Shown piece by piece: positions 8,319 through 16,357 of a DNA stretch of 27,493 nucleotides. Both the position numbers and the translations under genes were made by a program. This DNA comes from Hyphomonas sp. (lineage in GTDB: Bacteria > Pseudomonadota > Alphaproteobacteria > Caulobacterales > Hyphomonadaceae). The stretch spans positions 1-27,493 of the forward strand of contig JANSXJ010000002.1 of NCBI GenBank assembly GCA_024743015.1. Direction: 5' to 3'. Positions within the stretch are counted from its first letter, which is position 1, and every line of letters starts with the position of its first letter. The notes under the pieces are model-generated. The model was not told where the DNA came from and did not search any database. It worked only from the letters and a program-made list of their open reading frames with translations.

Positions 8319-9469
8319 CGACGCGGCAACAAGCGAGCGTCTTGAGGCACCGGATCTTCGAAGGTTTTGATCGTGTCACCCGTGGCTTCTTCGATCAGAT
8401 GCTGAATGAGCTCCGGAAACAGCATTGGCTCAGCCGCCGCTTCCCATAGGAAAAAGCCGTAGGAGCCTGGGATGGCATTGATCTCGTTAAACCAGAGCTC
8501 GCCTGTTTCCTTGTTCGACATGAAATCGATCCGCGGCGCCCCGCGTTTGCCGAGCGCCGTAAATGTTTTGCGGGCATAGTCATGGATCTTGTCCTGTAAC
8601 TCACGCGGCAAGTCTGGATTGATATCGCGGGTAAGTGACAGCATTCCTTCGGATGGCTTGAACGTGCCTTTGGTCCCACCGTCGGCTGACAGATACTTCT
8701 CACGAAAATCCAGCAGCTCAGCGCCCGATTTCGGGCGCTCAATAGCGGAGAGTTTGATCTCCTCACCTTTTGCGATCATGGCGATATTGTATTCGACCAG
8801 ATTCTGCACTTGCGGTTCGATAAGCGCCAATGTGTCTTTCTTCAGAACATATTCCGCCAGCGGCCAGACATCATCGGCGGTTTTGGCGAGGCCGACCCCT
8901 ACACTGGAGCCGAGATTGGCCGGTTTGACGATGACCGGATAGCCGAGCGCCGCCTTGACGTCCGGCAGGATCATGTCGGCATCCTCGATCTGAGCGCGAT
9001 TGACCGTGACATGCGGCAGAACGTTCACCCCGGCTGCGCTGACCAGGGCTTTGGTCACATCCTTGCGCATGGCGATTGAGGTACTGGAAGCTGAGAGCCC
9101 GGTCACCGGGATGCCGAGCAGTTCGAAATAGGCCTGGATACGGCCATCCTCGCCAAATGTGCCGTGAAAGACCGGCAGGACGCAGTCCACGGGCTGGATG
9201 ACCGTGCCGTCCAAGGCGCAGACGACCGGGCCATTGTCAGACCAGCGAAATGTGACTTGTTGGCTGAGCGGCGGGCGCGGCGTGTATTTCGAAATATCGC
9301 GCAGGCTCGCGCCAATCCAGAACCGGTTGGAGAAATCTGTATAGACCGGCAGCATATCGACCGATCGGACATCAGCCGCATCCATCAATTGATGCGCGCT
9401 GACGACGCTGACATCATGCTCAGAGCTGGCGCCGCCGAAAATAATCACAGTTTTGAGCGATTTTGCCAA
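8315..9469 (-). CDS. D-alanine--D-alanine ligase-like ATP-grasp enzyme
   Basis: The 384-aa protein has the Ddl N-terminal domain (VIIFGGASSEHDVSV) and an ATP-grasp core (KPANLGSSVGVG). The Mg-binding end reads NEINAIPGSYGFFLWE, whereas canonical Ddl/Van enzymes carry NT(L/I)PGMT or NTLPGFT followed by a Ser/His-rich segment, so the substrate may differ from D-Ala. I prefer the TTG at 9469, which gives residues AKSLKTV and has GGTGA just upstream. A TATACT -10-like box at 9509-9504 lies inside the longer reading frame that begins with TTG at 9535. The gene is divergent from the alpha/beta hydrolase-MurF-like pair and convergent with the serine hydrolase. Confidence 0.82.
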   Translation of the reverse strand: MAKSLKTVIIFGGASSEHDVSVVSAHQLMDAADVRSVDMLPVYTDFSNRFWIGASLRDISKYTPRPPLSQQVTFRWSDNGPVVCALDGTVIQPVDCVLPVFHGTFGEDGRIQAYFELLGIPVTGLSASSTSIAMRKDVTKALVSAAGVNVLPHVTVNRAQIEDADMILPDVKAALGYPVIVKPANLGSSVGVGLAKTADDVWPLAEYVLKKDTLALIEPQVQNLVEYNIAMIAKGEEIKLSAIERPKSGAELLDFREKYLSADGGTKGTFKPSEGMLSLTRDINPDLPRELQDKIHDYARKTFTALGKRGAPRIDFMSNKETGELWFNEINAIPGSYGFFLWEAAAEPMLFPELIQHLIEEATGDTIKTFEDPVPQDARLLPRR

Positions 9470-9503
9470 TTTTTCACCAGTCTTAAGTCTAAGGTTTGCG
9501 TAG

Positions 9504-9509
9504 AGTATA
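9504..9509 (-). promoter_or_regulatory. Possible -10 box for the ddl-like gene
   Basis: TATACT on the minus strand, about 35 bases upstream of the chosen TTG start. No good -35 at 17 bases is visible (a TTGATC is 20 bases away). It is useful mainly as support for the shorter start. The divergent promoter for the hydrolase must lie in the same 74-base gap and I cannot place it. Confidence 0.35.
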
Positions 9510-9543
9510 GAGAGCGAATCGCCGAGCGGGATCAAGCCAGTCT

Positions 9544-10305
9544 ATGACCACAGCATTGAAGCCAAATTTGGTTCAAATTGGGGACAGCACCAAGCCTCCA
9601 GTTGTGTTTGGGCATGGTTGGGGCCGTTCTTATCTCGATTTCATCCCTGTGGCCGAAGCGCTTGCGCCGGTCGCGAGCAGCTTTCTGATCGATTTTCCAG
9701 GCTTTGGCGACACGCCGCGCCCCGACGAAACCTGGGGGACGGAGGACTATGCGGATCACGTGGTCAATTTCCTGAAGTCAGAGCATGACCTCGTTCGGTT
9801 TACCTGGGTCGGTCATTCCTTTGGCGGTCGGGTCGGAATGCGCATCGCTGCCAAGCATCTTGATACGATTGCGCACCTTGTTCTTGTAGCCTCGGCTGGC
9901 GTCCCACGGACCCGCACCTCCTGGGAGAAACTCAAAGGCCGGCAACGCGGCATGGCGTTCAAGATTCGTAAAGCCATGGCGAAAGGTGACGCGGCTCTAC
10001 TGACGCTCGAAAAGCAGTATGGCTCGATCGACTATATTCATAGTCGCGAGATCGGGATGCGAGACATATTCGTAAAAACGGTGAATGAAGACCAGACGGC
10101 CACCCTACCTCAAATCAGGGTCCCGACCACGCTGATCTATGGCGGCAAGGATGTGGATACGCCAGTTGAGGTCGGACAGAAACTCGCCGCTGGTATTGAA
10201 AACTCGTCGCTAATCGTTTGTCCGCACTATGATCATATCTCCATCCTGGATCGCGGACGCCACCAGATTGCCCTGGCCGTCAAAGAGCGATTGGGGACGG
10301 CATGA
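9544..10305 (+). CDS. Alpha/beta hydrolase
   Basis: The 253-aa protein has the oxyanion-hole motif HGWG (24-27), the nucleophile elbow GHSFGG with Ser92, a candidate acid Asp203 (GGKDVDTP) and a C-terminal His at 228 or 231 (HYDHIS). No signal peptide is visible, so it is probably cytosolic. It could cleave an ester, thioester or amide. The last bases overlap the MurF-like gene (ATGA), so the two are translationally coupled and likely functionally paired, possibly processing the ligase product or substrate. Confidence 0.88.
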   Translation: MTTALKPNLVQIGDSTKPPVVFGHGWGRSYLDFIPVAEALAPVASSFLIDFPGFGDTPRPDETWGTEDYADHVVNFLKSEHDLVRFTWVGHSFGGRVGMRIAAKHLDTIAHLVLVASAGVPRTRTSWEKLKGRQRGMAFKIRKAMAKGDAALLTLEKQYGSIDYIHSREIGMRDIFVKTVNEDQTATLPQIRVPTTLIYGGKDVDTPVEVGQKLAAGIENSSLIVCPHYDHISILDRGRHQIALAVKERLGTA

Positions 10306-11897
10306 GCATTCTCAACCACCTGCCCTTTTTCGTGTTCGTGGTCGCGCTGGCTGGCTTTGGCATGGTTCGGATCAACACGGTCCTGACCTATTTCCAGCAG
10401 GAAGAGTATGACAGTTCGCGTTTTCTCGGTGCGGTGTTTCGCGTGCGTCTGTTCGATGTGCTGGCGACGCTGGGGCTGATCGGGCTGTTGATTATGCAAG
10501 CCGTGGTCGGGCTGGGTGTCTATTTCTGGCTCGCTGCCGCTGCACTCCTGGCAGGTCTCGCACTGCGCGAGCGTGGTTATTCCTTCAAGAAAAAACTCGT
10601 GGTGACGCAGCGCCTGAAGCGCATTCGCTGGCTGAGCCGCGGTTTCTTCCTTCTCAGCCTCGTCCTGCTCTGGATCCACCCATACTCCGTCTTCATAATC
10701 CTGCAGGCGGTTCCGCTTTGGATCATGCTGGCCAATCGGCTGTTGCGGCCGTTTCAGGAGAAGGTCAATCAGGGCTTCATCGACCAGGCTGTCGACAAGC
10801 TGAAACGGTTCGAGCCTGTTACCATCGGCATCACCGGCTCATTCGGGAAGACCACGACGAAGCACATATTCGCGGAAGTCCTCGAATCGGCCGGACCGGT
10901 CTTTTATAGCCCTGGCAGCATCAACACCGTCCTTGGACTGACCCGGAACATTCGGGAAAAACTGCAGCGCGGGCACAAATATTTCATCGCTGAGATGGGG
11001 GCCTATGGTATTGGCTCAATCAAGCGGCTCTGCGATTTCGCGGATCCGGGATATGGTATCGTCACCGCGATCGGGAACGCACATACGGAGCGTTTCGGTG
11101 ACATTGCGACCATCGCCAAGGCCAAGTCAGAACTTATTGAGCATGTCTGTGCGCGCGGCGGAATGGCCGTCTATCCGCACGAGATTCTTGAGCACAAACC
11201 CTTTGCGGACCTGCAGTCACAATATCCGGATCTGATCCGCACGGTGGGCGAGACCGAGGCTGCGGATTTCCAGATCATTCATGCCGAGCTCGAAGACAGC
11301 AACTGGTCGATCGCATTGCAGAACAATCGCACGCCGAATGAGCCACCGATCACCTATACACTGCCGCTGCTCGGCGATCATAATATCCTGAACTCGGCCC
11401 TCGCTGTCGCGATGACTTACCTCATCAGCCCGGTCACAGCGACCCGAATCCCGGCCTTCTCCAAGGATGTCGAGCAGGTGCAGCACCGCCTGCAAAAAGT
11501 TGAAGCGCCCGGTCAGCCATTGGTGCTGGACGATGCCTACAACTCGAATGAGGTGGGCTTCAAGAATGCGGTGACGGTGTTGAACAAGCTGGCGAAACAG
11601 CGCGGCGGCAAGGCCATCCTGGTGACGCCGGGCGTGGCTGAAATGGGCTTGGAGCATGACCGCGTGCATGGCCGGCTCGGAGAACATGCATCGACGCTGT
11701 GCGACACGATTATCGCCGTAAATCCAGATCGGATCGATGCGTTTACGGCGGCGCTGGACACCTCAAAGGTCGCTTACCACGCCCGGAACTCGTTCGCCGA
11801 GGCCCGAAAGCTCGTTAGCGAAATCAGTAACGAAAACGATGTCGTTCTCTACGAAAATGATTTGCCGGATCTTCTGGAAGAAACGCGATTGCTCTAG
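10302..11897 (+). CDS. Membrane-anchored MurF-like Mur ligase
   Basis: The 531-aa protein is an ATP-dependent amide ligase of the Mur family. About 150 N-terminal residues are hydrophobic (likely helices near 7-24, 50-88 and 113-145). The catalytic region follows: P-loop GITGSFGKTTTK at 176-187, then AEMGAYGIGSIKRLCDFADP, the H-bearing AIGNAHTERFG, LGDHNILNSALA, and DDAYNSN as in MurF. Canonical MurF lacks the membrane region and is cytosolic (about 450 aa). Pairing with a Ddl-like enzyme mirrors the Ddl-MurF step of peptidoglycan synthesis, in which a dipeptide is made and then attached. The membrane anchor and the two hydrolases suggest a different product. The usual dcw cluster neighbours are absent. 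Confidence 0.88.
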   Translation: MSILNHLPFFVFVVALAGFGMVRINTVLTYFQQEEYDSSRFLGAVFRVRLFDVLATLGLIGLLIMQAVVGLGVYFWLAAAALLAGLALRERGYSFKKKLVVTQRLKRIRWLSRGFFLLSLVLLWIHPYSVFIILQAVPLWIMLANRLLRPFQEKVNQGFIDQAVDKLKRFEPVTIGITGSFGKTTTKHIFAEVLESAGPVFYSPGSINTVLGLTRNIREKLQRGHKYFIAEMGAYGIGSIKRLCDFADPGYGIVTAIGNAHTERFGDIATIAKAKSELIEHVCARGGMAVYPHEILEHKPFADLQSQYPDLIRTVGETEAADFQIIHAELEDSNWSIALQNNRTPNEPPITYTLPLLGDHNILNSALAVAMTYLISPVTATRIPAFSKDVEQVQHRLQKVEAPGQPLVLDDAYNSNEVGFKNAVTVLNKLAKQRGGKAILVTPGVAEMGLEHDRVHGRLGEHASTLCDTIIAVNPDRIDAFTAALDTSKVAYHARNSFAEARKLVSEISNENDVVLYENDLPDLLEETRLL

Positions 11898-11906
11898 ATC
11901 GTGTGC

Positions 11907-12476
11907 TCAAGCTGCTGAGTATCGAAGCTGAATCCGATTGAGTGCATCGTGCAGATCATCAATTGGCGAGCTCTTCGGGCGCCTGGTTTCAGGCAGACTC
12001 TGTTCGGAATGGTAACGACCGAGCGCCATTTCTCTGGCGCGGCTGACGCGGCTTTTGACCGTCCCTTCTGAACACTGGAGGACCTTCGCCGCTTCTTCGT
12101 AGGTGAACCCTGCAGCAACGACAAGCAAGAACGCTTCTCGCTGGACCCGCTTCAGCGAATCGACCGCCTGCAGCATGCGCGTCAGGCTAGAGCGTTGCTC
12201 GAGATTGCAATCAGCCACGAGCTGAGCTTCGATTTCTTCCTGATCGCGCGTCTCACTCCGTGTGTCGGCGCGGCGCTGTTGGTAGAAATCGTTTCGCAAA
12301 ATCCGAAACAGCCAGGCCCGGAGAGGTCCCTTCTGTGGATCGAAGTCGTCCTGATGTTGCCAGGCCTTCAAACAGGCGTTCTGAACCAGGTCATCCGACC
12401 GCGTCACATCACGGCAGAGCATCCGAGCGTAGGCTCGTAATTCTGGTAACAGCGCCTCTAATTTCTCAGAGAACAT
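11907..12476 (-). CDS. EcfG-like (ECF15-type) RNA polymerase sigma factor, copy 1
   Basis: The 189-aa protein contains sigma region 2 (SDDLVQNACLKAW, then FDPQKGPLRAWLFRILRN) and region 4 (GFTYEEAAKVLQCSEGTVKSRVSRAR). It closely parallels the divergent paralogue at 12746. The ATG at 12476 is preferred. It aligns with the paralogue start (MFSEKLEALLPEL against MFTDELESILPEI) and has GGGGA 7 bases upstream, while the longer frame needs a TTG at 12497. There is no anti-sigma gene beside it, as expected for EcfG proteins that are controlled by NepR/PhyR. It converges with the MurF-like gene with a 9-base gap. The C-terminal tail past region 4 is about 40 residues. Confidence 0.88.
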   Translation of the reverse strand: MFSEKLEALLPELRAYARMLCRDVTRSDDLVQNACLKAWQHQDDFDPQKGPLRAWLFRILRNDFYQQRRADTRSETRDQEEIEAQLVADCNLEQRSSLTRMLQAVDSLKRVQREAFLLVVAAGFTYEEAAKVLQCSEGTVKSRVSRAREMALGRYHSEQSLPETRRPKSSPIDDLHDALNRIQLRYSAA

Positions 12477-12527
12477 CGCGAAATCCCCATAATTCAACCT
12501 ACACTAGTTTTTTAATACCTAAGAATT

Positions 12528-12553
12528 CGTTTCCAAACCTGAAGACTTGGAAA
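12528..12553. repeat. Inverted repeat between the sigma genes, sharing a 10-mer with the downstream sRNA locus
   Basis: TTTCCAA (12530-12536) and TTGGAAA (12547-12553) form 7-base arms around a 10-base spacer, upstream of sigma copy 1. The 10-mer CGTTTCCAAA at 12528-12537 recurs exactly at 13404-13413 in the candidate small RNA. It may be a regulator site, or an RNA pairing site in the leader of copy 1. Confidence 0.45.
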
Positions 12554-12745
12554 TAGACGCGACGGCCAATCCCCTGCGCCTCAACGAGCAAGCATGTAGG
12601 AGGTGTTGGCGACGCGAAAGCTTCAGAACACTTCAAACTATAGTCGTGTCACCCAAACTCGGTACAAGGTTTACGAATGAACAATTGGGTTTACCCTTAA
12701 TTAACCAACTCTTTGGACATCTTTAACGGCTAGAGGGGCTGTTCG

Positions 12746-13318
12746 ATGTTCACAGACGAACTTGAATCCATATTGCCGGAAATTCGCGCCTATGCGCGTA
12801 TGCTGTGTTCCAACCGGGATACAGCGGACGACATCGTTCAGAATGCGTGTCTGAAAGCGTGGAAAGCCAGGACATCCTTTGATCCCAAACGCGGTGCCTT
12901 CCGCGCCTGGATGTTCACAATTACACGCAATGAATTCCTGCAATTGGTTCGAAAACAACGCCCGGTCGACTATTATGATCCCGCAGAATTCGAATACAGA
13001 TTGGTTGAGGAGTGTCAGCTGGATAATCGCTCGGCTTGCTCTGACGCCATCCAAGCCTTGTTCAAGCTGAACGATGAACAGCGGGACGTCTTCATCCTTG
13101 TACTGGCGGCTGGGTATTCCTACGAAGAGGCTGCTTTGATCTGCAAATGCTCGGTCGGCACCATTAAAAGTCGGATCAATCGGGCTCGTAGCAAGCTTGC
13201 CGAGATTCTGGCAAAGCAACCGGCACCCACGCCTCAAGCGACTGGCAAGAGCATCGCGTTTCACAGCCTGGACGACATTTTCGGCCGCGTAGAAGAGCTG
13301 GTCAAAACCGCCGCTTGA
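12746..13318 (+). CDS. EcfG-like (ECF15-type) RNA polymerase sigma factor, copy 2
   Basis: The 190-aa protein has region 2 at about 10-65 (ADDIVQNACLKAW at 27-39, FRAWMFTITRN at 52-62) and region 4 at about 103-152 (GYSYEEAALICKCSVGTIKSRINRAR). These are hallmarks of the general stress sigma factor EcfG of Alphaproteobacteria. EcfG proteins are held by NepR and released when phosphorylated PhyR captures NepR. GAGGGG lies 7 bases before the ATG. The gene is divergent from copy 1 across 269 bases. I found no convincing GGAAC-N16/17-CGTT promoter upstream, so autoregulation is not visible. Confidence 0.9.
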   Translation: MFTDELESILPEIRAYARMLCSNRDTADDIVQNACLKAWKARTSFDPKRGAFRAWMFTITRNEFLQLVRKQRPVDYYDPAEFEYRLVEECQLDNRSACSDAIQALFKLNDEQRDVFILVLAAGYSYEEAALICKCSVGTIKSRINRARSKLAEILAKQPAPTPQATGKSIAFHSLDDIFGRVEELVKTAA

Positions 13319-13360
13319 GCAGGCGAATTTCGACCAGGCGAAACTTTTTTCGAGAAAAAT

Positions 13361-13386
13361 GGAACGCTTTTGAGCTCCCGTGCGTA
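13361..13386 (+). promoter_or_regulatory. Candidate EcfG-type promoter
   Basis: GGAAC (13361-13365), 17 bases, then CGTA (13383-13386). The known EcfG consensus is GGAAC-N16/17-CGTT, so the -35 is perfect, the spacing allowed and the -10 has one mismatch. It lies 43 bases after the stop of sigma copy 2 and points at the small hairpin/terminator unit. Confidence 0.5.
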
Positions 13387-13392
13387 GGGTCA

Positions 13393-13457
13393 ATGGAAAC
13401 GCCCGTTTCCAAATCTCCATTATTCCCTAGCCCGCATCGCAAGATGCGGGCTTTTTT
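13393..13457 (+). ncRNA. Candidate stress-induced small RNA (about 65 nt)
   Basis: The unit would start about 7-10 bases after the candidate EcfG promoter. It contains a perfect hairpin GGAAACG-CC-CGTTTCC (13395-13410), an unpaired pyrimidine-rich stretch with CUCC and UUCCC (possible anti-Shine-Dalgarno seeds), and ends at a strong terminator. No open reading frame fits. The 13 bases from 13404 could pair with the leader of sigma copy 1 (10 Watson-Crick pairs, one G-U, two more pairs). An EcfG-controlled sRNA is known in Caulobacter (GsrN); homology to it is not claimed. It might instead be only the 3' untranslated end of the sigma copy 2 mRNA. Confidence 0.4.
13429..13457 (+). terminator. 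Rho-independent terminator
   Basis: A 10-bp perfect stem AGCCCGCATC/GATGCGGGCT with a GCAA tetraloop (13429-13452) runs into six Ts (13452-13457). It terminates the candidate sRNA and/or the sigma copy 2 transcript. A further inverted repeat TACAGAA/TTCTGTA (13459-13465, 13483-13489) follows with no clear role. Confidence 0.88.
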
Positions 13458-13608
13458 CTACAGAAATTTGTGAATCCGCGCCTTCTGTAATGGAATCAGG
13501 GGACATAGCGCCTCAATTCGCGCGATCAGTGTAAACAAATATACAACCGGTAATAGAATGGTAGGGGATTTCCCGTAGGCTGATCGAACTAGGGAGAGCC
13601 ATAAAAAA

Positions 13609-14712
13609 ATGATTTCATATCCTCCGCCAAAGTTCGAAGCCCAAAAATCCGAGATTCTACAAAGATACCAAATTCTCTGCGAAGACCAATCAGGGAGCGC
13701 GCTATGCCTGGCCGACTCTATCGCGATGGCGCTGCGCGTGCCTTACGTCATCGCGGCACTGAATCGTCGCTATCGTAGCTGGTATCATTGTGACCATGGG
13801 TTTTCGGGGCATCCGTCCGCAGACTTGCAGTCCTATTTTGCCCGCATGCATCTATCGCAAAGCCGGTTTGACGTTTCTGACATCGCCGAGGAATCCTTCT
13901 TCCAGAGTCATACCTCTGGCCTCGACCTTCCGGATATGAAGGCGCTCGCCGGCGTTCCGCTTACCGACCCAAACGGGAAGCGTTTCGGGACGCTTTGCAT
14001 TGCAGATACAACCGTACGGCAATTCACGGACGCGGAACTGGCACTGCTCAGCAGTTTCGGGCAGCTCGTCAGCAATGATATTTGTATGCGCAGCGCGGCG
14101 CGTTATGCCGTGCGCGATCTGGTCGAGCTCGAACATGAAAAGTGCGATCTTTTTGAGCTGGCAACCATAGATCCGCTGACGAAAGCGCTCAATCGCCGCG
14201 CTTTCATGCGCTTTGGCGAACGCGAACTCAACCGCTTCAAACGTGAGAACGCAAAACTATCGGCCCTCATGCTCGACATTGACCACTTCAAGCAGGTCAA
14301 TGACGTTCACGGCCATGCTGTCGGTGACCGTGTGTTGACGAAAATGGTCTCTGTCGTCGCTAGCGTCGTTCGCGAAGAAGACCTGGTAGGCCGCCTCGGC
14401 GGCGAAGAGTTTGCAATCATCCTAGTTGATTCAGATGCGGATGCCGCTGCGCGTGTCGGCGATCGGATCCGTCAGGCCATCAAGCAGGTGAAGTTCCCTG
14501 GTGACGGAGGACCGTTCAATGTGACGGTCAGCATGGGTGTTGCCGAACCACTCTATGCTGAACCCAGCATCAACGACGTTCTGGAGCGCGCCGACGCGGC
14601 GCTCTACCAGGCCAAGCGCTCTGGTCGTGACCGTGTGATCGTCGCCGCTGAGAACGTGCACGCGATGCCATCTGATGCACCAGTAAGCGAAGCCCAAAGA
14701 CGCGCAAGCTAA
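13609..14712 (+). CDS. Diguanylate cyclase with GAF domain
   Basis: The 367-aa soluble protein has an N-terminal GAF-type sensor domain (about 20-165, with the GVPLTDPNGKRFGTLCIAD core). A short helical linker follows, then a GGDEF domain (about 175-345). The active-site signature is intact as GGEEF at 264-268, and the inhibitory I-site RxxD is present as REED (255-258). It should therefore make cyclic di-GMP with product inhibition. No transmembrane segment is visible. AGGGAGAG lies about 10 bases before the ATG. The gene stands alone after the small RNA unit and ends at a bidirectional terminator. The 290 bases upstream (13319-13608) hold the sRNA candidate and otherwise no gene. Confidence 0.93.
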   Translation: MISYPPPKFEAQKSEILQRYQILCEDQSGSALCLADSIAMALRVPYVIAALNRRYRSWYHCDHGFSGHPSADLQSYFARMHLSQSRFDVSDIAEESFFQSHTSGLDLPDMKALAGVPLTDPNGKRFGTLCIADTTVRQFTDAELALLSSFGQLVSNDICMRSAARYAVRDLVELEHEKCDLFELATIDPLTKALNRRAFMRFGERELNRFKRENAKLSALMLDIDHFKQVNDVHGHAVGDRVLTKMVSVVASVVREEDLVGRLGGEEFAIILVDSDADAAARVGDRIRQAIKQVKFPGDGGPFNVTVSMGVAEPLYAEPSINDVLERADAALYQAKRSGRDRVIVAAENVHAMPSDAPVSEAQRRAS

Positions 14713-14767
14713 GCTGCGATCTAGCAAACGCTTACGGCCACAAATGGTTCGTAACGTCCAATAGAAG

Positions 14768-14801
14768 AAGGCCGCCAATCCAATTCGGATGGCGGCCTTT
14801 T
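14768..14801. terminator. Bidirectional rho-independent terminator
   Basis: AAGGCCGCC-A-ATCC and GGATGGCGGCCTT form a 13-bp stem with one bulged A and a 5-base loop. Ts follow on the plus strand and, through the AA at the left arm, a shorter run on the minus strand. It sits between the convergent diguanylate cyclase and glutamate dehydrogenase genes. Confidence 0.85.
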
Positions 14802-14821
14802 CAGGTCTGAAACTGCTGATC

Positions 14822-16249
14822 CTACATCGTGTAGAGATCCATGGTGCTGGCAATCCGGCGCACGGCGACCATGTATGCGGCGGTCCGAAGATCCGGGCAA
14901 TCAGGATGCGCGGCGCGCACTTCGCGCATGGCGACATAGGCGGCGCGCATTGTGTCGTCGAGACCGGAGCGAACGAGGTCAACTTCACCTGCACCGGATT
15001 CGAGCTTCTCTTTTAGCGCGTCATCCAGACCATTCGGCAGGAGCGTTTCGAGCTGCTGCAAAAACGCTCTGCTGCGGCCCTCTTCCTGACGTCGCTGCAT
15101 CCGACCAAATCGCATGTGAGAAATATTTTTTGCCCACTCGAAATATGAGACCGTGACACCACCTGCATTGGCGTAAAGATCAGGAATGATCGTCACGCCG
15201 CGTTCGAGCAGCATGTCATTGGCTTCCGCGGTGACCGGACCGTTCGCCGCCTCAATGATCAGACGGGCTTTGATTCGACCCGCATTCTCGTGCGTGATGA
15301 CGCTTTCACAGGCCGCCGGGATGAGAATATCGCACTCATGTTCCAACCCCTTGGCGCCGTCCGGGCTATAGGCTGCCCCAGAGAAAGCCGCCAGAGAGTG
15401 ACGCCCGTGGATATGTGTTTTCAGTGCCTCGATGTCGATACCATCAGGATTGAACAGTGCGCCATCGCGCTCGACGACCGCGACGATTTTGGCACCATCT
15501 TCTTCACTGAGGAATTTTGCGGCGTGATAGCCGACATTTCCAAGCCCCTGAACGACAACGCGTTTGCCTTCCAGGGTTCCGGCTAGACCGGCATCCGACA
15601 CATCATCCGCGTGCCGGAAAAATTCCTGCAGCGCATACTGAACGCCGCGGCCTGTGGCCTCGGTCCGGCCAGCAATTCCACCGGCATTCAGCGGCTTACC
15701 CGTCACGCAGGCGCGAGCATTGATGTCGGTTGGATTCATCCGGCGATACTCGTCGGCAATCCAGGCCATTTCGCGGGCTCCTGTTCCCATGTCGGGAGCC
15801 GGCACGTTTTGCGATGGATTGATCAGGTCACGCTTGATTAGCTCATAAGCGAACCGACGGGTAATCTTCTCCATCTCGTGAGGTTCCCAATCCGTCGGGT
15901 CGACTATCAGACCACCTTTCGAGCCGCCAAATGGCGCTTCGACTAGGGCACATTTATAGCTCATCAACGCCGCCAGCGCCTCGACCTCTTCCTTATGGAC
16001 TTCGATCGAATATCGGATACCGCCTTTTGCGGGTTCCATGTGCTCGGAATGAACCGAGCGATAGCCTTTGAAACTGTGCAGTTCACCGCGCAGCCGAACC
16101 GAAAACTGGACCTCATAAGTCGAGTTGCAGTTGCGAATGGCGAGGGCAACATCGTCTGGCAATCCGAGCAATTCGATTGCTCGATCATACATCAGATTGA
16201 CGCTTTCCAGGAAGCCCGACGTTATTGGTTTCTTGACTTGAATGTTCAT
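14822..16249 (-). CDS. Glutamate dehydrogenase (Glu/Leu/Phe/Val dehydrogenase family)
   Basis: The 475-aa cytosolic enzyme should interconvert glutamate and 2-oxoglutarate plus ammonia with NAD(P). The substrate and catalytic motifs are complete: K75GGIRY, MSYK99CALVEAPFGGSK111GG and PAPD153MGTG. They are followed by a Rossmann motif QGLGNVGYHAA near 233. The sequence matches the hexameric GDH family better than leucine dehydrogenase, since it keeps the full GDH motif spacing and a longer chain. AGGTGAGG precedes the ATG. On the minus strand a TATAAT at 16309-16304 could be its -10. Cofactor preference is not readable here. Confidence 0.92.
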   Translation of the reverse strand: MNIQVKKPITSGFLESVNLMYDRAIELLGLPDDVALAIRNCNSTYEVQFSVRLRGELHSFKGYRSVHSEHMEPAKGGIRYSIEVHKEEVEALAALMSYKCALVEAPFGGSKGGLIVDPTDWEPHEMEKITRRFAYELIKRDLINPSQNVPAPDMGTGAREMAWIADEYRRMNPTDINARACVTGKPLNAGGIAGRTEATGRGVQYALQEFFRHADDVSDAGLAGTLEGKRVVVQGLGNVGYHAAKFLSEEDGAKIVAVVERDGALFNPDGIDIEALKTHIHGRHSLAAFSGAAYSPDGAKGLEHECDILIPAACESVITHENAGRIKARLIIEAANGPVTAEANDMLLERGVTIIPDLYANAGGVTVSYFEWAKNISHMRFGRMQRRQEEGRSRAFLQQLETLLPNGLDDALKEKLESGAGEVDLVRSGLDDTMRAAYVAMREVRAAHPDCPDLRTAAYMVAVRRIASTMDLYTM

Positions 16250-16357
16250 GTTTTCCTCACCTGTTTTGATATGGGAGAATCATACAACATACTGTTTTAT
16301 TTGATTATAATTTGCATTCCGGGTTTTCGGAAGCCCGTAAACCTACTCTCAAGCATG

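Noticed and set aside
12613..12641. AGAAC-N15-CGTG as an autoregulatory EcfG promoter for sigma copy 2
   Set aside because: One mismatch in each element and a 15-base spacer, shorter than the accepted 16-17.
12701..13420. A 239-codon minus-strand frame over sigma copy 2
   Set aside because: The plus-strand sigma factor is certain. This frame has no recognisable domain and would cross the candidate promoter region.
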